64,000 nt of DNA from Mytilus edulis (GCF_963676685.1 NC_092344.1:43592589-43656588); one strand, 5' to 3'. Shown: positions 46,080 to 57,661, counted from the first letter of the stretch. A program made the numbers and translations. Notes: generated from the sequence alone by a model not told the origin.

Positions 46080-46300
46080 CAAAGGTACCAGGATTATAAT
46101 TTAGTACGCCAGACGCGCGTTTCGTCTACATAAGACTCATCAGTGACGATCAGATCAAAATAGTTATAAAGCCAAACAAGTACGAAGTTGAAGAGCATTG
46201 AGGACCCAAAATTCCCAAACGTTGTGCCAAATACGGCTAAGGTAATCTACTCCTGGGGTAAGAAAATCCTTAGTTTTTCGAAGAATTCAAAGTTTTGTAA
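46080..46300 (+). repeat. Family B repeat
   Basis: AAAGGTACCAGGATTATAAT, GCCAGACGCGCGTTTCGTCT and TTGAAGAGCATTGAGGACCC. It begins about 90 bp upstream of the WSC gene 1 start codon. Confidence 0.75.
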
Positions 46301-46391
46301 CAGGAAATTTATTAGAAAATGACCATATAATTGATATTAATATTATGGTATTAAAGTAGCATTTAAAAAATGGTTACAATCTTTTGGAATC

Positions 46392-47340
46392 AACACTAAA
46401 AGGGAAAAACAAGAAGCTTTGTTACCTTTTAATATTTACATTTTTTTCAAATCAAACAAAGGTTCAAAAGACATGTATAATTTATTAAATCAAGGTGCGA
46501 TACCAGTTGTAATAGCAGCTGAGCGAAAATGGAAGGGTATATTGAATAACGTTGTAGGGGATTGGAAAAAAATCCATAACTGTGTTACTAAAATTTCAAA
46601 AAATACCAAGCTCTGTTGGTTTCAATACCGAATTATTCACCGTATTTTAGGTACTTATACTTTACTTTTAAAGATGAACCGTGTATATTGTAATTTATGT
46701 ACATTTTGCCAGGAAGAACCAGAAAGCATAGAACACTTATTGTTGGGATGTCATATTGTAGCAGACATTTGGCACCATCTGAATGCCTGGATTTTTGAAA
46801 CAACACATATTGAAATTCCACTAAATGTTGATATAGACATGTTTGGTCTTTATGATAACTATAAACAAAATTTTATAAAAAATAAAGTCATTTTACTAGT
46901 AAAGTATTTTATATATAGATCAAAGATGCAAGAGGAAAAACCTCATATAGAGGGACTTAAAAACTATATAAAAGAAAATTTAATTTTAGAAAAAACATAT
47001 TTCCTCAAAAAATATGAGTGTGAAAGAATATAATATGTACTGGAACCCCTGGGATAAAGTCATTAATTAAGTTAATAGTGAATCATTTTGTATAGATGTG
47101 TTTGAAATGTAATTTCCATTATCACTATATATTTTTTAATGAAGATGTTATACTTCATCCATATTCCGTTATAACATATCGTATTATTAGTATTATTTTT
47201 GTTTACTCTTATTTGCCTGAATATGCTTATTTTTCTTGCTTGCTTTATTATGTGCCACTATAGATAAATTATGTAAATGCCTGTTAATCCATGATGTATA
47301 AAAAAAAAAATTTGTCAAAAAAAAATAAATTGATTGTTAT
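46392..47340 (+). pseudogene. 5'-truncated LINE, intact ORF2 C-terminus and A-rich tail
   Basis: An uninterrupted frame (46419-47033, 204 codons) contains KLCWFQYRIIHRILGTYTLL and then CTFCQEEPESIEHLLLGC, a C-x2-C-x8-H-x4-C knuckle typical of the end of L1/Tx1-like ORF2 proteins. It stops at 47031-47033. The 3'UTR ends in A-rich tracts near 47300-47335. No reverse-transcriptase catalytic block is present upstream, so the copy was truncated on insertion. Confidence 0.75.
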
Positions 47341-47344
47341 TCAT

Positions 47345-47425
47345 GTCAACACCGAAGTGCTGACTACTGGGCTGGTGATACCCTCGGGGACGAAACGTCC
47401 ATCAGTAGTGGCATCGAACCAGGTG
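47345..47425. repeat. Short dispersed repeat (CCCTCGGGGACGAAACGTCC)
   Basis: ACCGAAGTGCTGACTACTGG and CCCTCGGGGACGAAACGTCC. A diverged relative is at 47765-47860 (CACCTGATGACTAGTGG, TCGAGGAAGAAACC). Confidence 0.5.
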
Positions 47426-47427
47426 TG

Positions 47428-47650
47428 TAAATAGTTATCAAAGGTACCAGAATTATAATTTAGTACGCCAGACGCGCGTTTCGTCTACATAAGACTCATC
47501 AGTGACACTCAGATCAACATAGTTATAAAGCCAAACAAGTACAAAGTTTGAGCATTGAGGACCCATAAATTCCAAAAAGTTGTGCCAAATACGACTAAGG
47601 TAATCTACTCCTGGGGTAAGAAAATCCTTAGATTTTATGAACGTTAAATT
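47428..47650 (+). repeat. Family B repeat
   Basis: AAAGGTACCAGAATTATAAT, GCCAGACGCGCGTTTCGTCT and GTGCCAAATACGACTAAGG, the same order as at 46080. Confidence 0.75.
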
Positions 47651-47909
47651 GCCTACGATACCCCATAAATAAAGGATTTTGTGGATACACATGTTTATAT
47701 GAGATATTTTTCTTAAATAAAACACAAAAACAGTTAATTTATTTATAACAACATATCAATGATAGTTAATGTCAATCTCCACCTGATGACTAGTGGGCTC
47801 ATGAACCTTCGAGGAAGAAACCTTCACTAGGTGTAGAATTAAACCAGTGTCTGTTGAAAGATCTCACCAAAGATACCAACTAGCCTTATAATTTTGCACG
47901 CCAGACTCA

Positions 47910-48620
47910 TAAACAAATTTGGTAGAGTTCCGCGGAACCCAGTGTCTCGCCTACTTTTTGAAGATAATAAATATTTTAGGAACTTTAACTGCAGATTGTA
48001 TGTAATGTTAACTTGAAAAAAACTACGTACATCATAACTAAGTAACATAAGGAAAAACAGGAAATTTATTTTTACAAAATTTCCTTCTTGATACTAGCTT
48101 TTAATCATAAACAAACTTCTGTTCAAGTTTGGTAGAAATCAAGCATAGTTTAATAGTTATCAAAATTTTAAAAACTTTAACCACAGAGTGAATGTTATGT
48201 TGACTGGCAGAAAAAAACTAAGTTCATTTATAAGTAAAATCGGAGAAAAGGATTATTTTTTTACAAAATTGTTCTGGATACCATTTTATGATCATAAACA
48301 AGCTTCTGTCCAATAGTTATCAAAGGTACCAGAATTATAATTTAGAACGCCAGACGCGCGTTTCGTCTACATAAGACTCATCAGTGACGCTCAGATCAAA
48401 ATATTTGTAAACCCAAACAAGTACAAAGTTGAAGAGCATAGTTTGGTAGAAATCAAGGATAGTTTAAGAAAATTTAAAAATTCCAAAAACTTTCACCACA
48501 GAGTGAATATTTATGGACGCCAACGACGCTGACGACGGAATGTAGGATCGCTATGTCCCGCTTTTTCGACAAAAGTCGAAGGCTCGGCAAAAAGGCAAAA
48601 TAGATTATGAAACAAAGAAA
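47910..48620. repeat. Repeat family G, interrupted by a family B copy
   Basis: GTTCCGCGGAACCCAGTGTC, two tandem-like blocks with ATAAACAAGCTTCTGTCCAA and ACCACAGAGTGAAT, and the end block CGCTTTTTCGACAAAAGTCG. A family B copy (48313-48440) is inserted between TTCTGTCCAA and GTTTGGTAGAAATC. Confidence 0.6.
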
Positions 48621-48624
48621 ATTT

Positions 48625-49375
48625 ATTAGTTTACATTTTTTTGTCATCTGACAATATTTGCACAATGACAGAGAATGGATTTTGAAAAGGACTTGGAATG
48701 ATATCCAAAATGCATAGAATGTTCTGATAACTATAACTGACAAGATAAGGGAAAATAATTTGGCTTTAGGACATTGTCACTCTAAATTTCTGAAGCAGCA
48801 ACTAATCAAATAAGGCACAAATTGAATGTTTTTGAATAAAAATATCAAATGTTTATTTATTAAACGACATAAGAGATGCAACAAGCAGAACACTTTATAT
48901 ACAAGTATATGTCAAATAAAAATCTTTCACATATAGTTATCACGGTAATATCTATATCTGGTGTGATTTTTGTCAGATAAGTTATTTTCAAGATGATTAT
49001 AAATACCAAAACAAATAATAATTTACTTACGTGAAACTTATTATGGAAAAACGATATCTTCCAGATTTTCTTTGGCAATGAGTAACACATTCTTTTTTTA
49101 TACTTACTATATAATCTATTACGCATTTCCATGTAGTTTGTTACGGATGATTTTACAACCGTTTGTAAAACAATGTTTCCTTACTTCCCCTTATATATCC
49201 TGTTGCGAACTCAATGCAGCAGCAACCTTGTCCTTGTGAATTTATATTAAATTTTATGATATACTAGTATATGATTCTTTTCAAAATATACGTATTTATA
49301 TTATATATTTTACAAAGTAAAAGGCTGTCAAAAATCATCATTATATCTGAATAGTGGTAAGTTATTCTGTACTGA
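48625..49375. other. No gene recognised
   Basis: AT-rich. No domain, splice pair or repeat is seen. Confidence 0.4.
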
Positions 49376-49379
49376 CTTG

Positions 49380-50190
49380 ATTTATTACGTACTATCGTTC
49401 TTATTTTGTTTGAATAAACCACTGTCCGAGGTAAGGGGAGCACCTATACGAAAACTGTGCGACTTGTTAAACTTTGTATCATACTTAGCAGACGACAGCG
49501 TCAATGTTAATATGTTACAAACTTCAGATCTTTGAATAGGTCTTGTGTCTCTATAGCAAAAAAAGATGGCCTGCTACTTTCCCCCGTAATTGTAAAAATT
49601 CTCTCATTTTCTTAACAGGACAAAAGTGAGGTTCAACTTGACTTAGAATTTGTAACTGGACAGGCTGTTTAGACAAATTATGTTTAAAGTTGGACATCTT
49701 TAAAATTAAATACGGATTTCCAGAATCAAAATTTTTTAAAGTCAGATTTTCCAAATAAATCAAATTATGATTTTTTTGTTTATTCCTAATCGTTACCTCT
49801 CCTATCCGAAGGAAAGCATGAAATGCCATTAAAAAACATCAACGAAAACAACTTTTGCTGATAGAAAGATCTACAGACAAATGGTAATTCCCTGATAATG
49901 GCATGAAGAACAGAAAGGGTAATGGGGCGCCTCAAACCAGGAGCTGCTGATAAACGCTTTACACTACACATCATTTTTTTTTATTAAAAAATTTGAACAT
50001 AAATCCGGACGACGATTGAGTTTGAAATTGTAAGATAATGCACCTAATTAAGTACTTAAAGTGTTCGGCGACTTTCCGTCCTCATAAGAAGATGCAATGA
50101 AAAACATCAGCATTTCAAGTGAGCAATTAACTATAGTACGACCTGGAAAAACTTTACTAAAAAAGAATGAAATACTCTTAAAGCATTACC
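49380..50190 (-). pseudogene. Tyrosine recombinase of the DIRS/Ngaro element
   Basis: Minus-strand blocks in order: LEMLMFFIASSYEDGKSPNT, KRLSAAPGLRRPITLSVLH (49974-49786), AFHAFLRIGEVTIR with the first catalytic Arg (49829-49551), HFCPVKKMREFLQLRGKVAG, and FNKSHSFRIGA near 49430 with the His-x-x-Arg pair. The terminal Tyr block is not recognisable. Several frameshifts are present. The enzyme would join the cDNA circle to the target. Confidence 0.75.
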
Positions 50191-50195
50191 ATACA

Positions 50196-50475
50196 CTATT
50201 TTGGTCGAGGGTGCAATAGCAGGGTCTTAAGCAGTCTTGAAGTGTAACAGTTAAAAAAAACTTCTAGTAATCCTGGGTTCACGTCTGTGGGATAAGTGTC
50301 CATCAAAGGGGCCAGTCTGTGAAACTCCTGAATCTGAAAACGTGAAAGCAGATCCGGTAGAATGTTATGTGCTCCAGGAATGTGTTCGGCACGCATTTAT
50401 ATGTTCAATTTCATGCATGACAGAACAAGTCATCTTACTAATTTCATAACCATGGGATCTTTTAAGGTTTGTTTA
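50196..50475 (-). pseudogene. RNase H C-terminal end (downstream side of the split)
   Basis: The minus strand continues the frame as NKQTLKDPMVMKLVR, then MRAEHIPGAHNILPDLLSRF (50396-50337). HIPG...LPDLLSRF is the usual end of DIRS-type RNase H. It joins logically to VVWIVNKQ at 57662-57690. Confidence 0.75.
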
Positions 50476-51118
50476 TGGAACGCCAACACTGTCTTATTAT
50501 GCCCATTTTTCATTATATGTTGTGCATTTACCTTTATATGATGTGCATTTACCTGTATATGATGTGCATTTACCTTTATATGATGTGCACTTGTCATCAT
50601 ATGATGTGCAAATATCCTTATATGATGTGCAAACATCATTATATGATGTGCAAACATCATTATATGATGTGCAAACATACTTATATGATGCGCATATATA
50701 CTTATATGATGTGCAAATATACTTATATGATGTGCAAAAGTACTTATATGATGTGCAAACATTATTATGTGATGTGAAAATATGCTTATATTATGTTGTA
50801 AGATCCTTATATGATGTGCAAATATACTTATATGCTGTGCAAATATACTTATATGCTGTGCAAATATACTTATATGATGTGTACATATCATTATATGATG
50901 TGCAGTTTCCCTTATATTACGTGCAAACATCTTTATATGATGTGGTTGTGTCATTATATTATGTGCTTGTAATCTTATATTATGTGGTTAGGTTTACTTC
51001 ATTATATGATGTCGAAACGTCATTATATGATGTGCTTTCATCGTCGTTATGGTCAATGAACATGATTACGATTAGAATGATTACTGTCTACGTCATAACT
51101 GATTCCGATCTGCGTCTG
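50476..51118 (+). repeat. Left arm: ~25 units of a 21-bp repeat
   Basis: The unit consensus is close to ACTTATATGATGTGCAAAT plus two bases. Unit variants (CATTTAC, CACTTGT, CAGTTTC, GGTTGTGT, GGTTAGGTTTACT) appear in a fixed order. A non-repeat inner part (GTCAATGAACATGATTACG...) ends the arm. Confidence 0.9.
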
Positions 51119-51850
51119 CGGAGTAACCGTTACTACTAATTAGGATCAAATCTGTTGCTACCGTTTGGAAAATGGTTGAGACTTGAGATAAACCTTAGCA
51201 TGTTAGTACATCGTTTTAAGATGCAAAAAAATCACATCTGATATTGTTGGAAAATTGTAAAAAATATATATGAATTGCAAAGTTTTGTTTAAATCGCAAA
51301 TCTTTAATAATAAACATACGGAGTCTTCAATACGGTTAAGGTTATTGAATTGAATAAATAATTCTTTTATGTCATGCTATATGATCGTTTTAACGAGGGA
51401 AGGCATTATATTTGTCAATTTCGGTATACCTAACATTAGCAATTTTTCTATAAGAAGATAATACACGAAGTTAAGTATTTTCATTTATGTAAATATTGCC
51501 TTTCTGATCATGGTTAGCTGTTCGAGTTTCTCTTTATATATTCTCAAGATAGACACAAACAATTGGGAATAAATCGGACTCTGATAGAGTAATGGCTCAT
51601 ATAAGGAACCGGTCATTTGTAACAAAAAAAAGAGGGGATAGGAAAAGTGGCATTCAGTTTTATATAGTTATAAATTTGCCGCGGTATAATGCAGGCATCA
51701 ATCTTTACGCCTCGTTTCGCTCATCTGAATTGTTAAAACCTGAAAATTAAGTTTCAACAATTTCTTCTAGCAGAGAATTTTTCATCTGATGCTATTATTG
51801 AATGAAGGTGTGGTAAATATTAATGAAACCACAAACGGCAAATCCAAACT
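51119..51850. other. Interior of the foldback element, no gene recognised
   Basis: AT-rich, with no domain, splice pair or repeat. Confidence 0.4.
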
Positions 51851-51851
51851 A

Positions 51852-52227
51852 ATATAAAAAAGAAGATGTGATATGATTGCCAATGAGACAACTATCCACA
51901 AAAGACCAAAATGACACAAACATTAACAACTATAGGTCATCGTACGGCCTTCAACAATGAGCAAAGCCCATACCGCATAGTCAGCTATAAAAGGCCCCGA
52001 TAAGAAAATGTAAAACAATTTAAACGAGAAAACTAACGGCCTTATTTATGTAAAAAAAAATGAACGAAAAACAAATATGTAACACAAAAACAAACGACAA
52101 CCACTGAATTACAGGCTCCTGACTTGGGACAGGCACATACATAAATAATGTGGCGGGGTAAAACATGTTAGCGGGATCCGCCCCCCCCCCTAACCTGGAA
52201 AGTGGTATAACAGTGCAACATAAGAAT
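51852..52227 (+). repeat. Family A repeat, full-length, with possible AAACTA target duplication
   Basis: It nearly matches 22022-22408 throughout. AAACTA occurs at 51846-51851 and 52228-52233, directly flanking it. Confidence 0.85.
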
Positions 52228-52234
52228 AAACTAG

Positions 52235-53090
52235 TTCCCTAAAGTCGCAAACGATTTTCATACTTCAGTACTTTGATTATATATGTTCTTGTCTATACCT
52301 TACAAGAAAAGATTTCTCTATTATTAGTTATCAAGATAATAGCCAATAAAACAACAAAACTCTGAAAAGCCAAAACTACCCAAAAAGTACCTTTACTATA
52401 GAGTATATTCAGACACATTGCACTATTTGTTTTTTTTAAATCTATTATGTTTCCAGGATAAACGCAAAATATTAAAAGCCGCTGCCGTAAATCTTCACTT
52501 TGAAAATTCAAAACACCACTCTCTATATGTAAGAGAACAACAGGTCTCAGTAAAAAATAAATAAATGCAGACTGAGTGTTTTAAGTTCATTTAGACACCA
52601 GATTAAAAACGCTCAATTCTCTGGTTTTGTTGGATTGATACACACCTTCAAAAATTTGAAGGCTGAAATGTCATTGGCTGATGTAATATATGCAAGGACA
52701 GAAAATAAAATGACGTGTTGTCAGATCCTTGTATCCAAAGCTGAAACAGATGATCTGTACATTATATATTAATAAATAAATGTGTTAGACACCGACTCTA
52801 GTTTGAGGGAAGGAGCACGTGTATTTCCTTTTTCGAAATAAAAAAAAACAACAAAAAACATGGTTTATTTTTTTTTTAAGTTTCATCATTGTTTTATTTT
52901 TTCCTCATTTTAAATAGAAACAAACTATTTCGCTTCCCTTCTGAAATAGATAAAATCTCTTTCAAGAAATTTAGAATCAAACGTTTAAAAAACAACTTGC
53001 CCCCCACCCTCACATAAAAATATCAATGGTCGGTAAGTTAGCCCTGTTTAATTTAGTCTAGAGGTGAATACTAGTATATGAGCGGCTTCC
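52235..53090. other. Interior of the foldback element, no gene recognised
   Basis: It contains a small hairpin (CCTTCAAAAATTTGAAGG, 52647-52664) and A/T runs. A hydrophobic minus-strand frame at 52293-52440 has no supporting splice context. Confidence 0.4.
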
Positions 53091-53099
53091 CACGAAACC

Positions 53100-53435
53100 T
53101 TTTATATTGCGGGTTACTGCATGTCTAGTGGTGGTACTTTCGTCGTAGTATGTTCGCCTTGAGTGAGAGAGGTCGTGGGTTCGAACCCCGGCCGGGTCAA
53201 AACCAAAGACTTTAAAATTCTTATTTACATGCTGCTTCCCAGCTAATTATATAAGCACGCGGGATTAAGAATTAAGAGCAAAAGCTGGTCGGCTCGGAAT
53301 CAGAAAAATGTGTCCGGGTAAGGTGAAATACATGTCTTCCTTCGGAATGCTTCCTTTTGAACTAGCATGTTAAAAAGTCCGGCTCAGGGTGTCGGTCTAG
53401 TACAAAACAGGGTAAATATTCATACCACATTAAAA
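53100..53435 (+). repeat. tRNA-derived SINE
   Basis: GTGGTGGTACTTTCG followed 60 bp later by a clear B box (GGTTCGAACCC, 53178-53188), then a body with CAAAAGCTGGTCGGCTCGG and GGTCTAGTACAAAACAGGG. The body matches a bivalve SINE that I recognise in outline. It is not a functional tRNA (no acceptor stem or anticodon arm). Confidence 0.65.
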
Positions 53436-53735
53436 TTGAGAATGGAAATGGGGAATGTGTCAAAGAGACAACAACCCGACCAAATAAAAAAACAACAGCA
53501 GAAGGTCACCAACAGGTCTTCAATGTAGCGAGAAATTTCCGCACCCGGAGGCGTCCTTCAGCTGGCCCCTAAACAAATATATACTAGTTCAGTGATAATG
53601 AACGCCATACTAATTTCCAAATTGTACACAAGAAACTAAAATTAAAATAATACAAGACTAACAAAGGCCAGAGGCTCCTGACTTGGGACAGGCGCAAAAA
53701 TGCGGCGGGGTTAAACATGTTCTTGTACGAATATG
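53436..53735 (+). repeat. Variant family A repeat
   Basis: GTCAAAGAGACAACAACCCG, CTCCTGACTTGGGACAGGCG and GCGGCGGGGTTAAACATGTT, sharing the 3' half with family A but with a different 5' half. Confidence 0.65.
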
Positions 53736-53900
53736 CATATATCAATTTGCTGCTGGACCTCAAGAATCCACCCATAATCATCTATAGTTGAAACTGTGAA
53801 ATATATGCACAAAAAACATGATAAAAAGCTGCACGTTAATGTAATACACCGAGTTCAGGTTCATTCCATATCTCCTTTCATCCATTTCGGGTGAAAGTGA

Positions 53901-54316
53901 TGGGCGCTGGGTGGTCGAGTGGTTACATTGTCATTTCGTGGCCTTTTATAGCTGAATATGCGGTATGGGCTTTGATCATTGTTGTAGGCCGTACGGTGAC
54001 CTTTACTTGTTAATTTCTGTGTCATTTTGACCTCTTGTGGAGAGTTGTCTAGACTTTAGCAGTCATACCACTTCTTCTTTTTTATAAGTAGTCGAACTGC
54101 TGTATCACTAGCATGTCAACCCTTAGGTGTGCGATTTCAAATCCCGCACGTGGCAGGTAAGCTCGATTCCAATCTTAATTGACCAGAATTGTATGTTTTC
54201 CAAACGAAGGTCAGGGTGTCTCTCCGGGCACTTCTGCTTTCTCCACCAATATAAACTCACCGCCACGAAATAGCATGAAAGTGTTGAAAGTTGCGCGAAA
54301 TAACGGTCAATCAATC
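53901..54316 (+). repeat. tRNA-derived SINE split by a family A fragment
   Basis: The A box region GGTGGTCGAGTGGTTA (53910-53925) is separated from AGTAGTCGAACTGC (54087) and the B box (CGATTTCAAATCCCG, 54132-54146) by an inverted family A fragment at 53926-54086. The body contains GTCTCTCCGGGCACTTCTGC and the tail TCAATCAATCATCC. Removing the insert restores a continuous tRNA-like head. Confidence 0.75.
53926..54086 (-). repeat. Family A fragment inserted in the SINE
   Basis: ATTGTCATTTCGTGGCCTTT...GTGGAGAGTTGTCT, the reverse complement of family A. Confidence 0.75.
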
Positions 54317-54489
54317 ATCCATACCGGTATACTTATGGCCTCTAAATCTATATAATAGCAATGTCAATGTATGACATCAGTATACAGAGATAAAAATAAT
54401 AACTATTTACAGTATATACAAAACAAGAGAGAGAGATGTTTCAAAATTACTAAGCCAGCTGGAGGACAAACGCACGTGTTTATATATTT

Positions 54490-55045
54490 TTTATAAACGA
54501 ACAAGCTGAAGTTGACATTTTACAGAAATCTTATACATCCTTCCTGTTTTCAAGTTTTCGTACATGGCTTAAAGCCTTATCGGATAAATGTTTTTTGTCA
54601 TATTGAAATTTCCCGTTTTAGTAACAACAATACCCAAATAGTTATATTGTTTTATCATCTCAATGTTAGTATCATTGTAAGAAAATCGGAGATTTTTTGG
54701 CATCCGTCCAAAAAAAACCTCACTAAGACTTTAATTTTGACAACTTTCCTTTCAAGTTCCAAGCCTTACAATAATCATGGAAAGCATTGAGTTGAGTCTG
54801 CAGGTCCTGTGCTGTTTCAGCCAACAACACCGTGTCATCTGCAAACAATATAACAAAACACTTAAGATATATTTCTAATTCTCTTTCCAGATCTTCTGGT
54901 ATAGTTCTGTTAAGTCATGTAATATTTCTAGTCATTAGAAATTATTTTAGTCAATCAAAAGTAAATAAAATAGGAAAGGTGATAAGTTTTCTCCTTGTCG
55001 AACACCATTGTCACAAGCAAGCAAAGTATTCCGAATTATAATTAC
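54490..55045 (-). pseudogene. LINE (CR1/L2-like) reverse-transcriptase relic
   Basis: The minus strand reads CDNGVRQGENLSPFLFYLLL, then FVILFADDTVLLAETAQDLQ, NYLGIVVTKTGNF and similar. The FADD catalytic box is intact, but stops and shifts abound. The same motif order is seen in the LINE at 18-23 kb. The relic ends where the inverted-repeat element 55051-55557 begins. Confidence 0.7.
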
Positions 55046-55050
55046 TATCG

Positions 55051-55557
55051 TGTATCATCGGTACAGCGGATATAGCTTTGTAGGTACTTCGAAGCATGAA
55101 AAACTATATACCGTACATTCATTTAACTATGCACCGTACAGAACGATTCATGTGGTCAGCTATACACAACGCTTCTTGTCGGAATAAAATATCGAAAAAT
55201 AACATATGTACAAAATATTTCAATGCCAATTATTGAAACAGCTATACTTATTACGCACAAACAGTGGCCTTCTATCAGAAAAAGAGTTGCAATGAATATA
55301 GAATCATATCGGATGAGACGAGCGCCAACTTCTTTGACAAGTATTTGCACATGTTTTTAGTAAGGATTCTTGTTTTGGGCAAATAGTGAGACTAATCACC
55401 AACCTACGACCAAAACATTTCTTAAAACAACAAATATGTTTAGATTGAAGTACACATTGATATAATGTAAACAAAACAAAGATTTTCGTACCGTGTCAGA
55501 AGAAAAATCGATCACGACCCCTTGGTTAGTACCTATATCCGCTGTACCGATGATACA
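55051..55557. mobile_element. ~0.5-kb MITE-like element with 25-bp inverted termini
   Basis: TGTATCATCGGTACAGCGGA (55051-55070) is inverted at the other end (TCCGCTGTACCGATGATACA, 55538-55557), and the match continues inward (TATAG). No transposase is present. A TA lies inside each end; the target duplication is not clear. Confidence 0.7.
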
Positions 55558-55559
55558 AG

Positions 55560-56925
55560 GAGACGCCAGCGAGTGGGCAAGTGTTGAAACAAAGAATGAT
55601 GATACAGTAATAAGGTGGACACAGTAATGACAAAGTTAATGCTTTTTATTCTATTTTTTGTTAAAGAGACGAAAAAGAGGAACAAAATGCGAAAGACGGG
55701 CGTCACCCCATTCATCTCGTTTGGAAAATAAAAATATTAAATACCCTAAATTGGAAAAAGTGTGGCAAAGTGTGATTTTCAGTGTTTTTCCCCCCTTTTA
55801 ACTCAATAACTGTATCGTCTACGTAAAATCCGTTGCCATTACCGAAAAGGATCAAAATAAGTACCACAAAGGTAAAATCCGATCTAATTGGACGAAAAAT
55901 TAAATCTAAAACACTTCATCAGGAATCAATCAACCCCTTATATCTCAGAAATCGTTAACGCTACTCCAAATCTGTTGACATACTAGTACTAATGTTTCAG
56001 AATTTTATTAGCAATTAAAAAAATCTTTATTAAAATAAGTTGAAAATAAACAATCTGTATATGCCAATATGTGCTCATTGTTGAATACCGTATGGTGACC
56101 TATAGTCATTAGTTTCTGTGTAATTTGGTCTGTTGTGGAGAGTTTTCTCATTAGCAAAGATACCACTTTTTCATTTTTTATAATTTCCCACATAGCCATT
56201 TCGCATTTTGTGGGCACTACGTCGACTAAGCTTGCAGTCTTCGAAATTGGGTATTTTCTCACATAATTGGCGTTTTCTGTGGAAAAAAGATTGGTTCAAA
56301 GACAAATTAAAAGACCTATCACACATATTTCCGACTTGGTATGGTTGTAGAGGAGTTGCGACTCAATGAAATCGGTCTACTCCTTTAGTAGCACAGATTA
56401 TATGATATACTAGATGTAATATCATTGTACATATTCAATACTACATTATACATCTTACCATTTACAGATTAATATTATTCAATAACATTTTATAAAACAA
56501 ACCATCTCGCCATAGTATGCATCAGTAGATAATTGTATAGCTATTGTTATGAAATATTTTTGAAACAGACTGTGATTTCAATGGTGTCTTTTGCAATAAA
56601 TAGAAATAAGCAGATGTGGTATGAGAGCCACTGAGACAACTCTCCATCCAAGTCATAATTTGTAAGAGGAAACAATTATAGGTCATAGTACGACCTTCAA
56701 CACGGAGCCTATGCTTAAACCGAATAGCAAGTTATAAAAGGCTCTTATTTGTTATCATTTACTCCACAGCCGGAGATTTCTTCAACTAGATCCTGTATCA
56801 ACTGATTTTAATCTTCAACCGAAATGTTTGAAACGTTGATTTTGTTAAATTGCTTTGTCTCATTTTCCCTACCAATTGCACTTTCGCTAGCGATAGACAC
56901 ATATTTGAGCCGGGTTAATAATTTA
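55560..56925. other. Interior of the foldback element with family A fragments
   Basis: Positions 56060-56195 (inverted) and 56608-56745 (variant) are family A fragments. The rest is AT-rich without a gene. Confidence 0.4.
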
Positions 56926-57653
56926 CAGAAGCAGATCGGAATCAGTTATGACGTAGACAGTAATCATTCTAATCGTAATCATGTTCATTGACCATAACGA
57001 CGACGAAAGCACATCATATAATGACGTTTCGACATCATATAATGAAGTAAACCTAACCACATAATATAAGATTACAAGCACATAATATAATGACACAACC
57101 ACATCATATAAAGATGTTTGCACGTAATATAAGGGAAACTGCACATCATATAAGGATATGTACACACCATATAAGGATCTTTGCACATCATATAAGTATA
57201 TTTGCACATCATATAAGTATATTTGCACATCATATAAGGATCTTTGCACATAATATAAGTACATTTGCACATCATGTAATAATGTTTGCACATCATATAA
57301 GAATGTTTGCACATCATATAAGAATGTTTGCACATCATATAAGTATATTTGCACATCATATAAGTATATTTGCACATCATATGAGTATGTATGCACATCA
57401 TATAAGTATGTTTGCACATACTATAATGATGTTTGCACATCATATAAGGATATTTGCACATCATATAAGGATATTTGCACATCATATAAAGGTGTTTGCA
57501 CATCATATAATGACAAGTGCACATAATATAATGACAAGTGCACATCATATAAAGGTAAAAACACAGCATATAAAGGTAAATGCACATCATATAAAGGTAA
57601 ATGCACATCATATAATGAAAATGGTCATAACAAGACAGTGTTGGCGTTCCATA
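56926..57653 (-). repeat. Right arm: ~29 units of the 21-bp repeat
   Basis: This is the inverted counterpart of the left arm. It has about four more units, which accounts for the 85-bp length difference. The variant units at both ends of the arm occur in the same order as in the left arm. Confidence 0.9.
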
Positions 57654-57661
57654 TTTGTTTA

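Larger units (their letters stand above)
50476..57653. mobile_element. 7.18-kb foldback-type element with 21-bp-repeat terminal arms
   Basis: The inverted arms are 50476-51118 and 56926-57653. Both begin TGGAACGCCAACACTGTCTT at the outer end and finish at the inner end with GATTCCGATCTGC(G/T)TCTG. TTTGTTTA occurs directly on each side (50468-50475 and 57654-57661), a likely 8-bp target duplication. The insertion interrupts the RNase H frame of the DIRS element. The interior (51119-56925) holds family A, two tRNA-type SINEs, a LINE relic and a small inverted-repeat element, but no transposase that I can recognise. The plan resembles Drosophila foldback and Galileo elements. Confidence 0.8.

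Noticed and set aside
45911..46082. 73-codon minus-strand frame taken as a standalone gene starting at 46082
   Set aside because: The conserved start shared with the paralogue is the internal ATG at 45992, and the frame runs past a clear splice donor at 45910.
50430..51139. Long open frames on both strands (up to 205 codons) with a 7-residue repeat such as AHHISIF or LYDVQIY
   Set aside because: They arise because the 21-bp repeat unit is a multiple of three and lacks stops in several frames. The same applies at 56923-57788.
52293..52511. Possible transmembrane exon on the minus strand
   Set aside because: There is one hydrophobic stretch only, no matching donor/acceptor partner and no homology recognised.
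53160..53195. A tRNA gene
   Set aside because: A B box is present, but there is no complete cloverleaf and the sequence continues into a SINE body.
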